Shown here: piece by piece, positions 37,849-45,923 of the stretch
Numbering within the stretch: the stretch's first letter is position 1
Layout of the letters: each line of letters opens with the position of its first letter
Assembly (NCBI GenBank): GCA_947476895.1
Contig: CANJRX010000001.1
Location: 496,865 to 560,864 of the forward strand
Length of the DNA stretch: 64,000 nucleotides
Source: Fidelibacterota bacterium
GTDB lineage: Bacteria; Pseudomonadota; Alphaproteobacteria; Rhodospirillales; Rhodospirillaceae
Reading direction: 5' to 3'
The notes under the pieces: model-generated
Seen by the model: only the letters and a program-made list of their open reading frames with translations
Databases searched by the model: none
Told to the model about the DNA's origin: nothing
Made by a program: the position numbers and the translations under genes

Positions 37849-38637
37849 TTGGTATTCGTGCCGTTCATCCATCAGACCCAGGCTTCGTTACGGCCAAGCG
37901 ATGCCGTAGCGATCATTCCCTTGGCGGCGGTGGAAACGCACGGGCCGCATCTGCCGCTGGGCACTGACGGCCTGATCGCAGAAGGCATTCTCGACCGCGC
38001 CGCGAAGCTTGATCGTAGCGCGAGCAATTTTCTCCGCTTACCGCTGGTCTGGCTGGGTGCATCCAGTGAACACGCCGACCGCGCCGGCACGCTCAGTTGT
38101 GAACCTGAACACCTGATCGCGCATGTCGTCGCCATCGCCGAAGGTCTTACCCGCTGCGGCGTCACGCGCGCCATGCTGTTTAATGGCCACGGCGGCAATA
38201 TCGCGGCGGGTGCCATCGCGGCTTTGAAACTTAGAACACGCTTCAACATGCTCGCGGCCAGCGCGCATTGGTTGGATTTTGGATTGCCGCCTAAGCTCAC
38301 TGCGCCCGCACCGCTCGCGGGCGATGTGCATGGCGGCTGGGTTGAGACCTCGGTGCTCATGCACCTCACGCCGCAGTTGGTCGTAGAAGATGCGATTGCT
38401 GCGCGTCCCGCCAGCACACCGGCGGCATGTTTGTTTCCGAGCGGTCCCGTTAATTGGGGTTGGAAACTGGACGACCTCGCTGCCCACGATGACGCCAAGC
38501 ATCATCACGGCGGCTGGATCGGCCGGCCCGATCTCGCTACGGCGGAGTTAGGTCAGCAGTTGGTGGATCACGCGGCCAATGAACTGCTTCGTGCGCTGGG
38601 CGAAATTGCAGCAGCGCCCTGGCCGCCGCGCGCTTAG
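37849..38637 (+). CDS. Creatininase-family amidohydrolase (ArfB/MftE-like)
   Basis: 262 residues starting at TTG with AGGAG 6 bases upstream. The metal-site pattern AVETHGPHLPLGTDGLIAEGI and FNGHGGN are those of the creatininase family. Its members include creatininase itself, mycofactocin MftE and archaeal ArfB, which deformylates FAPy in riboflavin and F420 synthesis. Its position beside a GTP cyclohydrolase II and a RibD-like reductase favours an ArfB-like or related amide hydrolysis on a pyrimidine intermediate, but that is inferred. Convergent with ribA, 3 bases apart. Confidence 0.75.
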   Translation: MVFVPFIHQTQASLRPSDAVAIIPLAAVETHGPHLPLGTDGLIAEGILDRAAKLDRSASNFLRLPLVWLGASSEHADRAGTLSCEPEHLIAHVVAIAEGLTRCGVTRAMLFNGHGGNIAAGAIAALKLRTRFNMLAASAHWLDFGLPPKLTAPAPLAGDVHGGWVETSVLMHLTPQLVVEDAIAARPASTPAACLFPSGPVNWGWKLDDLAAHDDAKHHHGGWIGRPDLATAELGQQLVDHAANELLRALGEIAAAPWPPRA

Positions 38638-38640
38638 CGT

Positions 38641-39792
38641 TTATTTCCGGAAAGCTGCCCGGTTCAGGCCCTTAGTGATTTCACCAAGCATGTGGCCGGC
38701 GCGTTCGGCTTTGGTCGTCAGGTAATTGTGGTTGTGCGGATTGACGTTGCCGATGATGCGTTGATGCCCGACCACATCGACGCCGAAATTTTCCAGCGCG
38801 CTGATCTTGCCGGGATTGTTGGTCATCAACGTGATCTGACGGAATCCGAGCAGCGCTAGCATGGCGCCCGCGACGGCATAGCGGCGCTCGTCGGGTCCGT
38901 AACCGAGAACCGCATCGGCATCCATCGTGTCGTGGCCCAACTCCTGCAAACCATAGGCGCGCATTTTGTTGAGCAGGCCGATGCCGCGGCCTTCCTGGTC
39001 GAGATACAACAGCACGCCGCTGCCGGCCGCGGCGATTTCACCAACAGCTAAACGCAGCTGATCGCCGCAATCGCATTTCAAGCTCGCGAACAAATCACCC
39101 GTCAAACAGGCCGAATGCAAACGCGTGAGCACGGGGCGGTGCGGATTTGGCTCGCCAATGACAATGGCGACTTGATCATGCAAGCCGTCGCCGCCGCGGA
39201 AGATCACAAACTCGGCTTCGGTGGCTTCGGCCAAAGGCACGCGTGTACGCGCGGCGATGGTCAGATCGCGCGCCGACTGCTCATGGAAATCCGAAACCGC
39301 CGAGGCATCGACTTCAGCCAGTGCAGGCTGCTCGCCCGCCGCCGTGGGTAACACCACCGCCGACGGCAATAAATAGGCACGCTTCACCAGTTCCAGCGCT
39401 GCGGCTTCCAACGTCGTGGCCGGGCGATGTTCGAACACCGGCACCACCGGTTCTACGGCCAGAAGGATGACGTCGATTTCGTCGCTGGTCAGTCCGGAGA
39501 GTGAAACATAAGAGGCGACCGTTGTGTCGACACCCAAATGCGCCAAGCGCGGCGCAGGCAGGATCAAGCCGGGCGCGCCGCCCGTGGCGCGGTGCCAGGC
39601 CGCAATGCGTCCGCCAGCCAGCATCTCGGCGGCCGCCACCGTCAGGCTCAAACCTCCGGCGCCGGTCAGTTTGACGGGCCGGCCAGCCCTGAGTTCGCTC
39701 ACCGCGCGTTGGACCATAAGACGGCCGGGATTCCCGAACCACCTTGCCAAGTCCCCGTCTACGGTACCAATCTTCACGTCTTCGTTCGGCAC
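38641..39792 (-). CDS. ribA: GTP cyclohydrolase II with N-terminal extension
   Basis: 383 residues from GTG 39792; the frame is open further to 40056 but overlaps the divergent RibD-like gene. The C-terminal domain is canonical: RLHSACLTGDLFASLKCDCGDQL holds the three zinc cysteines, YLDQEGRGIGLLNKMRAYGLQ and GPDERRYA supply Tyr and Arg, and LMTNNPGKISAL closes. It opens GTP to 2,5-diamino-6-ribosylamino-pyrimidinone phosphate. About 170 residues before it form a domain with RAVSELRAGRPV, RibB-like in flavour but without RibB catalytic motifs. The catalytic core is intact, so this is an active enzyme by sequence. Confidence 0.82.
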   Translation of the reverse strand: MPNEDVKIGTVDGDLARWFGNPGRLMVQRAVSELRAGRPVKLTGAGGLSLTVAAAEMLAGGRIAAWHRATGGAPGLILPAPRLAHLGVDTTVASYVSLSGLTSDEIDVILLAVEPVVPVFEHRPATTLEAAALELVKRAYLLPSAVVLPTAAGEQPALAEVDASAVSDFHEQSARDLTIAARTRVPLAEATEAEFVIFRGGDGLHDQVAIVIGEPNPHRPVLTRLHSACLTGDLFASLKCDCGDQLRLAVGEIAAAGSGVLLYLDQEGRGIGLLNKMRAYGLQELGHDTMDADAVLGYGPDERRYAVAGAMLALLGFRQITLMTNNPGKISALENFGVDVVGHQRIIGNVNPHNHNYLTTKAERAGHMLGEITKGLNRAAFRK

Positions 39793-39819
39793 AACTAACC
39801 TGTCAGTCAGAAATTCGTC

Positions 39820-40656
39820 ATGAACACCATTGTGGACTGGGATCGGGACACTCCGCAATGGTCGGCGGTACTGAGTACAGCCCACAATTGTGGCCAAGAT
39901 GGGACACCCCTGGACAGTCCCACATGTGATCTGGCCAAGACCAACACGCTTTGGCCGCTTTACGCGCCTTTGCTCGATGTGCGGGCAGATCAAAGCTTCG
40001 TGATTGGCCAGATCGGCCAGTCGCTGGATGGGCGCATCGCGACTCCCACGGGGCACTCACACTATATAAACGGCCCCGCAGCTTTGGTGCATTTGCACCG
40101 CTTGCGGGCGTTGGTGGACGCCGTTGTGGTGGGTGTGGGCACTGTGATCGCCGACGATCCGCAACTGACGGTGCGGCGTGCGGCCATGAAAGTTGGTCAA
40201 CCGCAACCCGCTCGCGTCGTGATCGATCCGTCCGGCCGCATGCCGGTTGCGGCTAAATGTCTGCAGGACGACGGCGCGCGGCGCATTGTTGTGCACTGCG
40301 GCGCACAACAGCAGGGCCGCGATCCAAAAATAGAATACGTCGATGTGCCACGCACCGACGGGCGCATGGCGTCGCGCGACGTTTTGAATGCACTCGGAAG
40401 ATTGGGTCTGCGCCGCATCTTGGTCGAAGGCGGCGCAAATACCTTATCGGCTTTTCTGCAAAGCGGGTGTCTGCAGCGCCTTCATGTGATGACCGCGCCT
40501 ATCATCATCGGTTCCGGCCCGCAGGGCATTCAGCTGGCCGCCATCGATCGCCTAGATGCTGCCTTGCGTCCGCGGGTTACCAGTTTCGCCTTGCCGGATG
40601 GCGAGGTTCTGTTCGATTGTGACTTTTCGTCAGGTATTGGATCCAAAGCTCCATGA
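39820..40656 (+). CDS. Stand-alone RibD C-terminal-domain reductase
   Basis: 278 residues of the RibD C-terminal/dihydrofolate-reductase-like fold, without the RibD deaminase domain. The core reads GQSLDGRIATPTGHSHYING, then VDAVVVGVGTVIADDPQLTVR and LVEGGANTLSAFL. In riboflavin synthesis this fold reduces the ribose side chain of the pyrimidine intermediate with NADPH. The W-x-x-L start (DTPQWSAVLSTA) looks like that of related alphaproteobacterial RibD-family proteins, so I accept ATG 39820. Divergent from ribA, with only 27 bases between starts. It overlaps cytochrome b561 by four bases. Confidence 0.78.
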   Translation: MNTIVDWDRDTPQWSAVLSTAHNCGQDGTPLDSPTCDLAKTNTLWPLYAPLLDVRADQSFVIGQIGQSLDGRIATPTGHSHYINGPAALVHLHRLRALVDAVVVGVGTVIADDPQLTVRRAAMKVGQPQPARVVIDPSGRMPVAAKCLQDDGARRIVVHCGAQQQGRDPKIEYVDVPRTDGRMASRDVLNALGRLGLRRILVEGGANTLSAFLQSGCLQRLHVMTAPIIIGSGPQGIQLAAIDRLDAALRPRVTSFALPDGEVLFDCDFSSGIGSKAP

Positions 40657-41192
40657 ACGAAGCATCGCCGCGCTATCGTCTGCCTGCGCAAATTCTTCAC
40701 TGGGTCTCGGCGCTGGCTATTATCTGCGGCGTCAGCCTTGGCGTAGCCATGGTGAATGTCGCGCAAGGGCCCTTACAAAATCAGCTGTTCGATCTGCACC
40801 GCTCCTTCGGCGCGCTCATCTTGGCGCTGACCGGCGTGCGGTTGCTATGGCGGCTCTATTCACCGCCGCAGCCGATGGTGGTTGATATGCCGGCGTGGCA
40901 GGAGCGCGCGGCACGAGTGACCCACGTCGCGCTTTATATGTTGCTGTTCGCCGTGCCCCTGGTGGGCTGGGCGGGAACGTCGGCCTTCGGTGCGGCCATT
41001 CGCGTCTTCGGCCTGTTCACGCTGCCGATGATTTTGGAAGAGAACAAGCCGCTGGCCGATGTGTTGCTGAAGCTTCACATGGCGCTGGCTTTCACGCTGT
41101 GCGCGTTGTTCGTCATGCACATCGGTGCGGCGCTGCATCATCACTTCATCCGCAAGGACGATACCTTGCGCCGGATGCTGCCTAAGCTTTAA
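40653..41192 (+). CDS. Cytochrome b561-type diheme membrane protein
   Basis: 179 residues with four membrane helices of the bacterial cytochrome b561 (Cyb561) family, which carry two hemes. Conserved His residues are visible in ILHWVSALAI, LHRSFGALIL, LKLHMALAFT and LFVMHIGAALHHH. It would move electrons across or within the inner membrane. ATG overlaps the stop of the RibD-like gene, so it belongs to the same transcript. Its electron partners are unknown. Confidence 0.85.
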   Translation: MNEASPRYRLPAQILHWVSALAIICGVSLGVAMVNVAQGPLQNQLFDLHRSFGALILALTGVRLLWRLYSPPQPMVVDMPAWQERAARVTHVALYMLLFAVPLVGWAGTSAFGAAIRVFGLFTLPMILEENKPLADVLLKLHMALAFTLCALFVMHIGAALHHHFIRKDDTLRRMLPKL

Positions 41193-42006
41193 CGGCGAAA
41201 ACGTCGCGATGGCCGATGACCAAGCGCGTGCGTTGCTGATCCCGCCACGCCGCAAGTTTCACAGCATCGACAGATCCAAGTTCCGTCACAGCATCCGCGA
41301 TGCCAGTCGCGGTGGCGTGCAGCAGTTCTGATGGCGTGAGAACCCACGGGCTTTCGCCGATGGTTGTGGCATAGCCGGCTTTTTCCAGCGCGCGTTCCAG
41401 ACACGATGCGGCTTGTGGTCCAGCGGCAGGACCGAAACCCTTGTCGGTTGTCTGGTGCAAGCAGAACGCGGTGACAACAGCTTCATCAAGCGGATGCGGC
41501 GGCTCGCTATGGATTTTTCCATCAAAAGTTAGCGTCGCTAAAAGCGGCAGCTGCTTATCCGTTAAAGCTGAAACACACTTTTCGATCCAAGCAGCGGACG
41601 CCAGATCAAATAGCGCCGAAGCGGTGACAAGCTCAGTTCCATCGGGCCAAGCCGCAGGTTCGCGCGCAAAATCGTGCACGCGGGTTTGGACGGTGATGTG
41701 TTTCCGACCGCGGCGGAGCGTGAGGTCTGTGCTTTGGTGCGAGGCTTCGTCAGCCCAGGCCGCGAGAACTTGAAGCGCCGCCGCAAGATTATCTGCGTCG
41801 TGGTCTACCAAGGTCCAGTGCTGGCGATCAGGCAACCGATCGGCAAAGGCCCGCAACGAAGATCCGGTGCCTGCACCAAGATCGCAAATCGACAGCTCCG
41901 AACGCGCAGCAAAAAAATCAGCGCAGGCCGTTAAAACTGCGGGATTGCGCGCGGCCTTATCGGCGGGTTCGCGTAAAGCAAGCCAAGCCGGCGAAAAGCC
42001 GCTCAC
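41182..42006 (-). CDS. SAM-dependent methyltransferase, class I
   Basis: 274 residues, GTG start overlapping the stop of the GT4 gene (GTGA). The SAM-binding motif is ICDLGAGTGSSLRA, followed by LVDHDADNL and TELVTASALFDL. The C-terminal half is helical and not family-specific. Small-molecule substrate unknown. It ends in an 11-base overlap with the convergent cytochrome gene. Last gene of the minus-strand run ppnN-MDR-PTPS-GT4-MT. Confidence 0.78.
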   Translation of the reverse strand: MSGFSPAWLALREPADKAARNPAVLTACADFFAARSELSICDLGAGTGSSLRAFADRLPDRQHWTLVDHDADNLAAALQVLAAWADEASHQSTDLTLRRGRKHITVQTRVHDFAREPAAWPDGTELVTASALFDLASAAWIEKCVSALTDKQLPLLATLTFDGKIHSEPPHPLDEAVVTAFCLHQTTDKGFGPAAGPQAASCLERALEKAGYATTIGESPWVLTPSELLHATATGIADAVTELGSVDAVKLAAWRDQQRTRLVIGHRDVFAVKA

Positions 42007-43046
42007 GGCAAAGCATTCCACAAAGCCTCGGCCACGAAAGCTGCAGTATCGTCCCATGTGGGAAGGGCTTGGCCATGGGCCCACGCGGCATCGCTGAGTT
42101 TCTGGCGATAGGCTTGATCGGACAGCACGCGGCGCAAAGCAGCGGCCAATGCGGCCGGATCGTCGGGCGGCACAAGAAGGCCTGCGTCGGCAGGCACTGT
42201 TTCCGTCACAGCGCCCGCTGCGCAAGCGACGATTGGCAATCCATGAGCGAGCGCTTCGGCGAACACCATGCCGTAACCTTCATGGCGCGACGGCAAAACG
42301 AAAATGTCGGCGCCGGCGTAGGCCGCTTCAAGGTCGGCATTTCTCAACTCACCAACCAGCGTGACGCGATCATTCAATTTGTATTCCTGGATGAGGTCTT
42401 GAACCTTGCGCGTCACCTGCGGGTCCAGGTCCTGACTGCCGACCAGCACGCTAGTCCACGGCAAGTCGATCAAAGTTGCCAGCGCAGGAATAAGGACGTC
42501 GTGGGCCTTACGATGGGTGAGGGTGGCCACGGTCAAAAGTTTCGGCACCGTGTTTGTCTGCGCCGCCCGCGCAGCGCGGTCGGTACCCGGTGGCGCGAGA
42601 TAAAGGTGATTGCGCGAAACGCCGTAATCGCGCGCCAAGGTCTCTACCGTGTGCCTGCTGGTCGCGACGACCGACTGTGCGAGGCGCAGGGCCGCGCGTT
42701 CAGACTCTTTGAATTGCGCTACGGCCGATTCAGACAGCCCCGTTTCCTCGGCCAAAGGGTGATGCACCAAAGCCGTGAGGCTCAGTTCAAACTCTTCCAG
42801 CAAGGCACGCGGGATCGCGCCGTAAGCCAGACCATCAGCCAGCACGGGCGTTTCCGGCGGTAAGGCCGCCAAAATCGCGCGCGTGGCGGCGAGGTCATCG
42901 GCGGTCGGATTGGGAAAGCCTGCGGGCAACGGCAGGTGGTGCGGAAACCACCCCGTTGCGGGCAGCGCTTGCATCAAACGGCGGGCATAAGCGTAACCGC
43001 CGGTCAGCGTCGAGATATCACCTGGGATGGCAAACCAAACATCAGG
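42003..43046 (-). CDS. Glycosyltransferase family 4 protein
   Basis: 347 residues of the GT-B fold. It shows LTVATLTHRKAHDVLIPAL, LVGELRNADLEAAYAGADIFVLPSRHEGYGMVFAEALAHGLPIVAC (donor-site E-x7-E), and a terminal helix. Start set at GTG 43046, eight bases after the PTPS stop; a longer start inside that gene is less likely. Would transfer a sugar from a nucleotide donor, retaining configuration. The acceptor may be the small molecule made by its neighbours. Confidence 0.82.
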   Translation of the reverse strand, partial: PDVWFAIPGDISTLTGGYAYARRLMQALPATGWFPHHLPLPAGFPNPTADDLAATRAILAALPPETPVLADGLAYGAIPRALLEEFELSLTALVHHPLAEETGLSESAVAQFKESERAALRLAQSVVATSRHTVETLARDYGVSRNHLYLAPPGTDRAARAAQTNTVPKLLTVATLTHRKAHDVLIPALATLIDLPWTSVLVGSQDLDPQVTRKVQDLIQEYKLNDRVTLVGELRNADLEAAYAGADIFVLPSRHEGYGMVFAEALAHGLPIVACAAGAVTETVPADAGLLVPPDDPAALAAALRRVLSDQAYRQKLSDAAWAHGQALPTWDDTAAFVAEALWNALP

Positions 43047-43053
43047 CACTGGC

Positions 43054-43461
43054 CTAATTCCCCGAAAGGTCCGCCTCGTACGACGCGAGCGCATTGTGCG
43101 ACTCATGCAGCGTGATCTTCAGGCGTTCCAATCCGCTGGCGCTGGGACCAAGTTTGCCGGCCGCAATCGCGGCTTTGATTTTCTGGAACACCCAATGGGC
43201 AACGGCTTCGGTGGTGGAGCGGCGTCCACGGAAATCCGGATGCTCGTCGAGATTGCTGTAGTTAATGGAGGTCAGCACAGCTTTCAGGGTGTCGATGGCC
43301 AAGCCGATATCGACCACGATGTCGTTTTCGTCCAGCTCGCGGCGCATGAAGCGCACATCGATCACGTAGGTTGCGCCGTGAAGTTTCTGGGCGGGGCCAA
43401 AAACTTCGCCTTTGATGCTATGGGCAATCATAACGTGGTCGCGGACTTCTACGGCGTACAT
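43054..43461 (-). CDS. PTPS/QueD-fold protein lacking canonical catalytic residues
   Basis: 135 residues of the 6-pyruvoyl-tetrahydropterin synthase (T-fold) family. Core segments are recognisable: IAHSIKGEVFGPAQKLHGATY, INYSNLDEHPDF, STTEAVAHWVF and LHESHNA. In active members a Cys precedes an H-G-H zinc motif, and an Asp-His pair follows; here these positions read A, H-G-A and N-Y, so the zinc site and catalytic triad are degenerate. It may bind a pterin- or pyrimidine-like ligand, or catalyse something different. It sits between the dehydrogenase and the glycosyltransferase. Confidence 0.78.
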   Translation of the reverse strand: MYAVEVRDHVMIAHSIKGEVFGPAQKLHGATYVIDVRFMRRELDENDIVVDIGLAIDTLKAVLTSINYSNLDEHPDFRGRRSTTEAVAHWVFQKIKAAIAAGKLGPSASGLERLKITLHESHNALASYEADLSGN

Positions 43462-43478
43462 GGAAATTCCTTGTTGAT

Positions 43479-44450
43479 TTAGGTGTAGCGCAAGACAGTC
43501 ATAAGGCCTGGGCTGTCTGCAGCAAACACTTTAGGTAAAGCAGTGGGCGCATCGGCGAAAGCAATCTCGCCGGTGATCAGGGCGTCAAAGCGCGGATCGC
43601 GTAAAAGCTCCAGCGCTTTGGCCATGCGCCGCGCGGTTGTCCAGCGCGCGCGCCGTGACGTCGGCACCGCGCCGACCTGCGACGATAAAAGTGTAAGGCG
43701 CCGGGAATGAAACGCGCCGCCCAAGGCCACGGATACTTCTTTGTCGCCGTACCAGCTGGCTTCCACTACGCGGGCCTCGGTGCCGGCACTTTCCAAGCCC
43801 AGGCGTAAACCTTCGCCGGTGGCGCTGGTGTGAATGACGATGTCCTGGTCTTTCGGTGCGGCGGCCGGCAGGGCAAAAGCTGCACCCATCTTTTCGGCGA
43901 CAGCTTTGCGGGCGGGATTGATATCGATGACCGTCACAACGGTGCCGGGCATTTGTGCAAGTACGCCTGCAGTCAAAAGACCCAGCACGCCGCCGCCGAT
44001 AATAAGAATGTGATCGCCGGGCGCGGCCTCCGCGTCCCAGCTCACATTCAGCGCCGTCTCCATATTGGCGGCCAGCGCCGCGCGGCGTAACGGCAGGTCG
44101 GCCGGAAGCGTGTGCACCCAGGACGGCTCCACGGCTGCGATTTTTTGATGCGGATGCAGAAGGAAAACGTTTTCGCCGATGCGGTCCTTCGGGCCGTCTT
44201 CAACAACCCCGACCATGGCGTAGCCGTACTTCACGGGAAAAGGGAATGCACCCTCCTGGTGAGGGCAGCGCATGCGTTCATGTTCAGAAACCGGCACATG
44301 GCCTGCCGACACCAGGCGCTCGGTGCCGCGGCTTACGCCGGAAAACCGCGCCGCGACGCGCAACAGTCCCGGTGCGGAGGCAAGTTCGCTCGGCCGGATT
44401 TCGACCGCGTCCTTACCCACGTACCAAATTGCATCGCTCTGCGGCATCAC
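43479..44450 (-). CDS. Medium-chain dehydrogenase/reductase, zinc-less type
   Basis: 323 residues: a GroES-like N-terminal domain (GVSRGTERLVSAGHVP) followed by a Rossmann domain (IGGGVLGLLTAGVLAQ and VVTVIDINPARK). The canonical zinc-binding Cys-Gly-x-Cys of alcohol dehydrogenases is absent, and the RCPHQEGAFPFPVKYGYAMVG segment is that of the BchC-like or SRGTE subgroup. NAD(P)-dependent oxidation/reduction of a small molecule is likely. It follows ppnN by 21 bases and starts the PTPS-GT4-MT run. Confidence 0.78.
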   Translation of the reverse strand: MMPQSDAIWYVGKDAVEIRPSELASAPGLLRVAARFSGVSRGTERLVSAGHVPVSEHERMRCPHQEGAFPFPVKYGYAMVGVVEDGPKDRIGENVFLLHPHQKIAAVEPSWVHTLPADLPLRRAALAANMETALNVSWDAEAAPGDHILIIGGGVLGLLTAGVLAQMPGTVVTVIDINPARKAVAEKMGAAFALPAAAPKDQDIVIHTSATGEGLRLGLESAGTEARVVEASWYGDKEVSVALGGAFHSRRLTLLSSQVGAVPTSRRARWTTARRMAKALELLRDPRFDALITGEIAFADAPTALPKVFAADSPGLMTVLRYT

Positions 44451-44471
44451 TCACCCGACCTTTGCGGCATT

Positions 44472-45908
44472 TTATATGATTTTGTAGACCGGGTGGTATT
44501 CGCCCGAAAGCTTCATACGCTTTTGCGCGATGAATTGCGTCAGGAGCTCGTCTACCGGCTGCATCAGGCGGGCGTCGCCGCTGATCTGGAAAGGTCCACG
44601 CGCCTCGACTTGGCGGATAATCGGCTCGCGGATGTTGCCGGCGACCAGGGCCGAGAACATGCGGCGCAAATTGGCCGCGCGCGTATGCACGGGTTGGTCC
44701 AAGGTTAGGTCTAAGGCTGCGACGCTCTCATGCGTCACGTCGAAGGGCACCTGCATGGCGTGGGGTACGTTCAGGGTCCAGTTGAAGTTATAAGCATCAC
44801 CCGTCACCGTGCGGTGGTGGCGCACGCGCTCCAAACCCATAACCATGGCGCGCGCCGCTTCGGCGGGATCGTCGATGATAATGCGGTACCGCGCCTGTGC
44901 GCTGGCCCCCAGCGTCAGGCCAATGAACTCATCAACGCGCTGAAAGTACGCAGCCGAGGATGCCGGGCCCGTAAAGACCAGCGGCATGGGTTGATCGGCA
45001 TTGGCCGGGTCCAGCAGCACGCCTAACAGATAAAGAATTTCCTCTGTGGTGCCGACGCCGCCCGGGAAAACGATGATGCCGTGGCCGAGACGTACAAAAG
45101 CTTCAAGGCGCTTTTCGATATCCGGCATGATGACGAGGTTGTTGACGATGGCGTTGGGCGGCTCGGCGGCGACAATGCCCGGTTCCGTCAAACCGATGTA
45201 ACGCCCGGTGCGGTTGCGCTGCTTGGCGTGGCCGATGGTGGCGCCCTTCATGGGACCCTTCATGGCGCCCGGTCCGCAGCCCGTGCAGACGTTCAGCCCG
45301 CGTAGGCCAAGCTCATAGCCGACGCGCTTGGTGTAATCGTATTCCTCGCGCGAGATGGAATGACCGCCCCAGCACACAACCAGATCGGGCTGGCCTTTAG
45401 TGTCCAGCACACGCGCGTTCCGTAAAATACAGAACACAGCGTTGGTCACGCCGTCGGCCTGGGTCAGGTCGAAGCGCCCGTTATCAACGATTTCAATCGA
45501 GATGTAGACGATGTCGCGCAGCACCGCGAACAGATGTTCCTTAACGCCGCGGATCATTTCGCCTTCGACAAAGGCCACGCCCGGCGCGTGGGTCAGCTCG
45601 AGCTTGATGCCCCACGACTGTTGAACAATCTTGATTTCGAATTCGCGGTACTTATCGAAGAGCGCGCGCGGATCATCGCTGTAGCTGCCCGAGTTCAGAA
45701 CCGCGAGGGCGCACTGGCGGAACAGGGGATAAAGGCCCCCTTGGCCCCGGTCGAGCAGCTTCGCCACTTCTTCATGCGAGAGATTTTCCAGGCTGCCGCG
45801 TGGCGTCACGCGCGCATCCACGAACTCGGCCGCTTCCACAATCGCTGTGGGCTGGGCTGCCGTGGGTGTGGTGCCCTTATCCATTTGTTCTGAGGTCTGT
45901 GTGGCCAT
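44472..45908 (-). CDS. ppnN: Pyrimidine/purine 5'-nucleotide nucleosidase
   Basis: 478 residues matching YgdH/PpnN (E. coli 454 aa), which cleaves nucleoside monophosphates to base plus ribose 5-phosphate and is a (p)ppGpp target in E. coli. The LOG-like core has CTGCGPGAMKGPMKGA and the signature FPGGVGTTEEILYLL, flanked by the PpnN-specific N- and C-terminal domains. The gene lies 15 bases after the OGT array and 21 bases before the dehydrogenase gene on the same strand. Confidence 0.88.
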   Translation of the reverse strand: MATQTSEQMDKGTTPTAAQPTAIVEAAEFVDARVTPRGSLENLSHEEVAKLLDRGQGGLYPLFRQCALAVLNSGSYSDDPRALFDKYREFEIKIVQQSWGIKLELTHAPGVAFVEGEMIRGVKEHLFAVLRDIVYISIEIVDNGRFDLTQADGVTNAVFCILRNARVLDTKGQPDLVVCWGGHSISREEYDYTKRVGYELGLRGLNVCTGCGPGAMKGPMKGATIGHAKQRNRTGRYIGLTEPGIVAAEPPNAIVNNLVIMPDIEKRLEAFVRLGHGIIVFPGGVGTTEEILYLLGVLLDPANADQPMPLVFTGPASSAAYFQRVDEFIGLTLGASAQARYRIIIDDPAEAARAMVMGLERVRHHRTVTGDAYNFNWTLNVPHAMQVPFDVTHESVAALDLTLDQPVHTRAANLRRMFSALVAGNIREPIIRQVEARGPFQISGDARLMQPVDELLTQFIAQKRMKLSGEYHPVYKII

Positions 45909-45923
45909 GGCTAGAGCATACTC

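Noticed and set aside
42003-43106. Longer start for the GT4 gene
   Set aside because: It would run 50 bases into the PTPS gene with an Arg-rich lead; GTG 43046 fits the spacing better.
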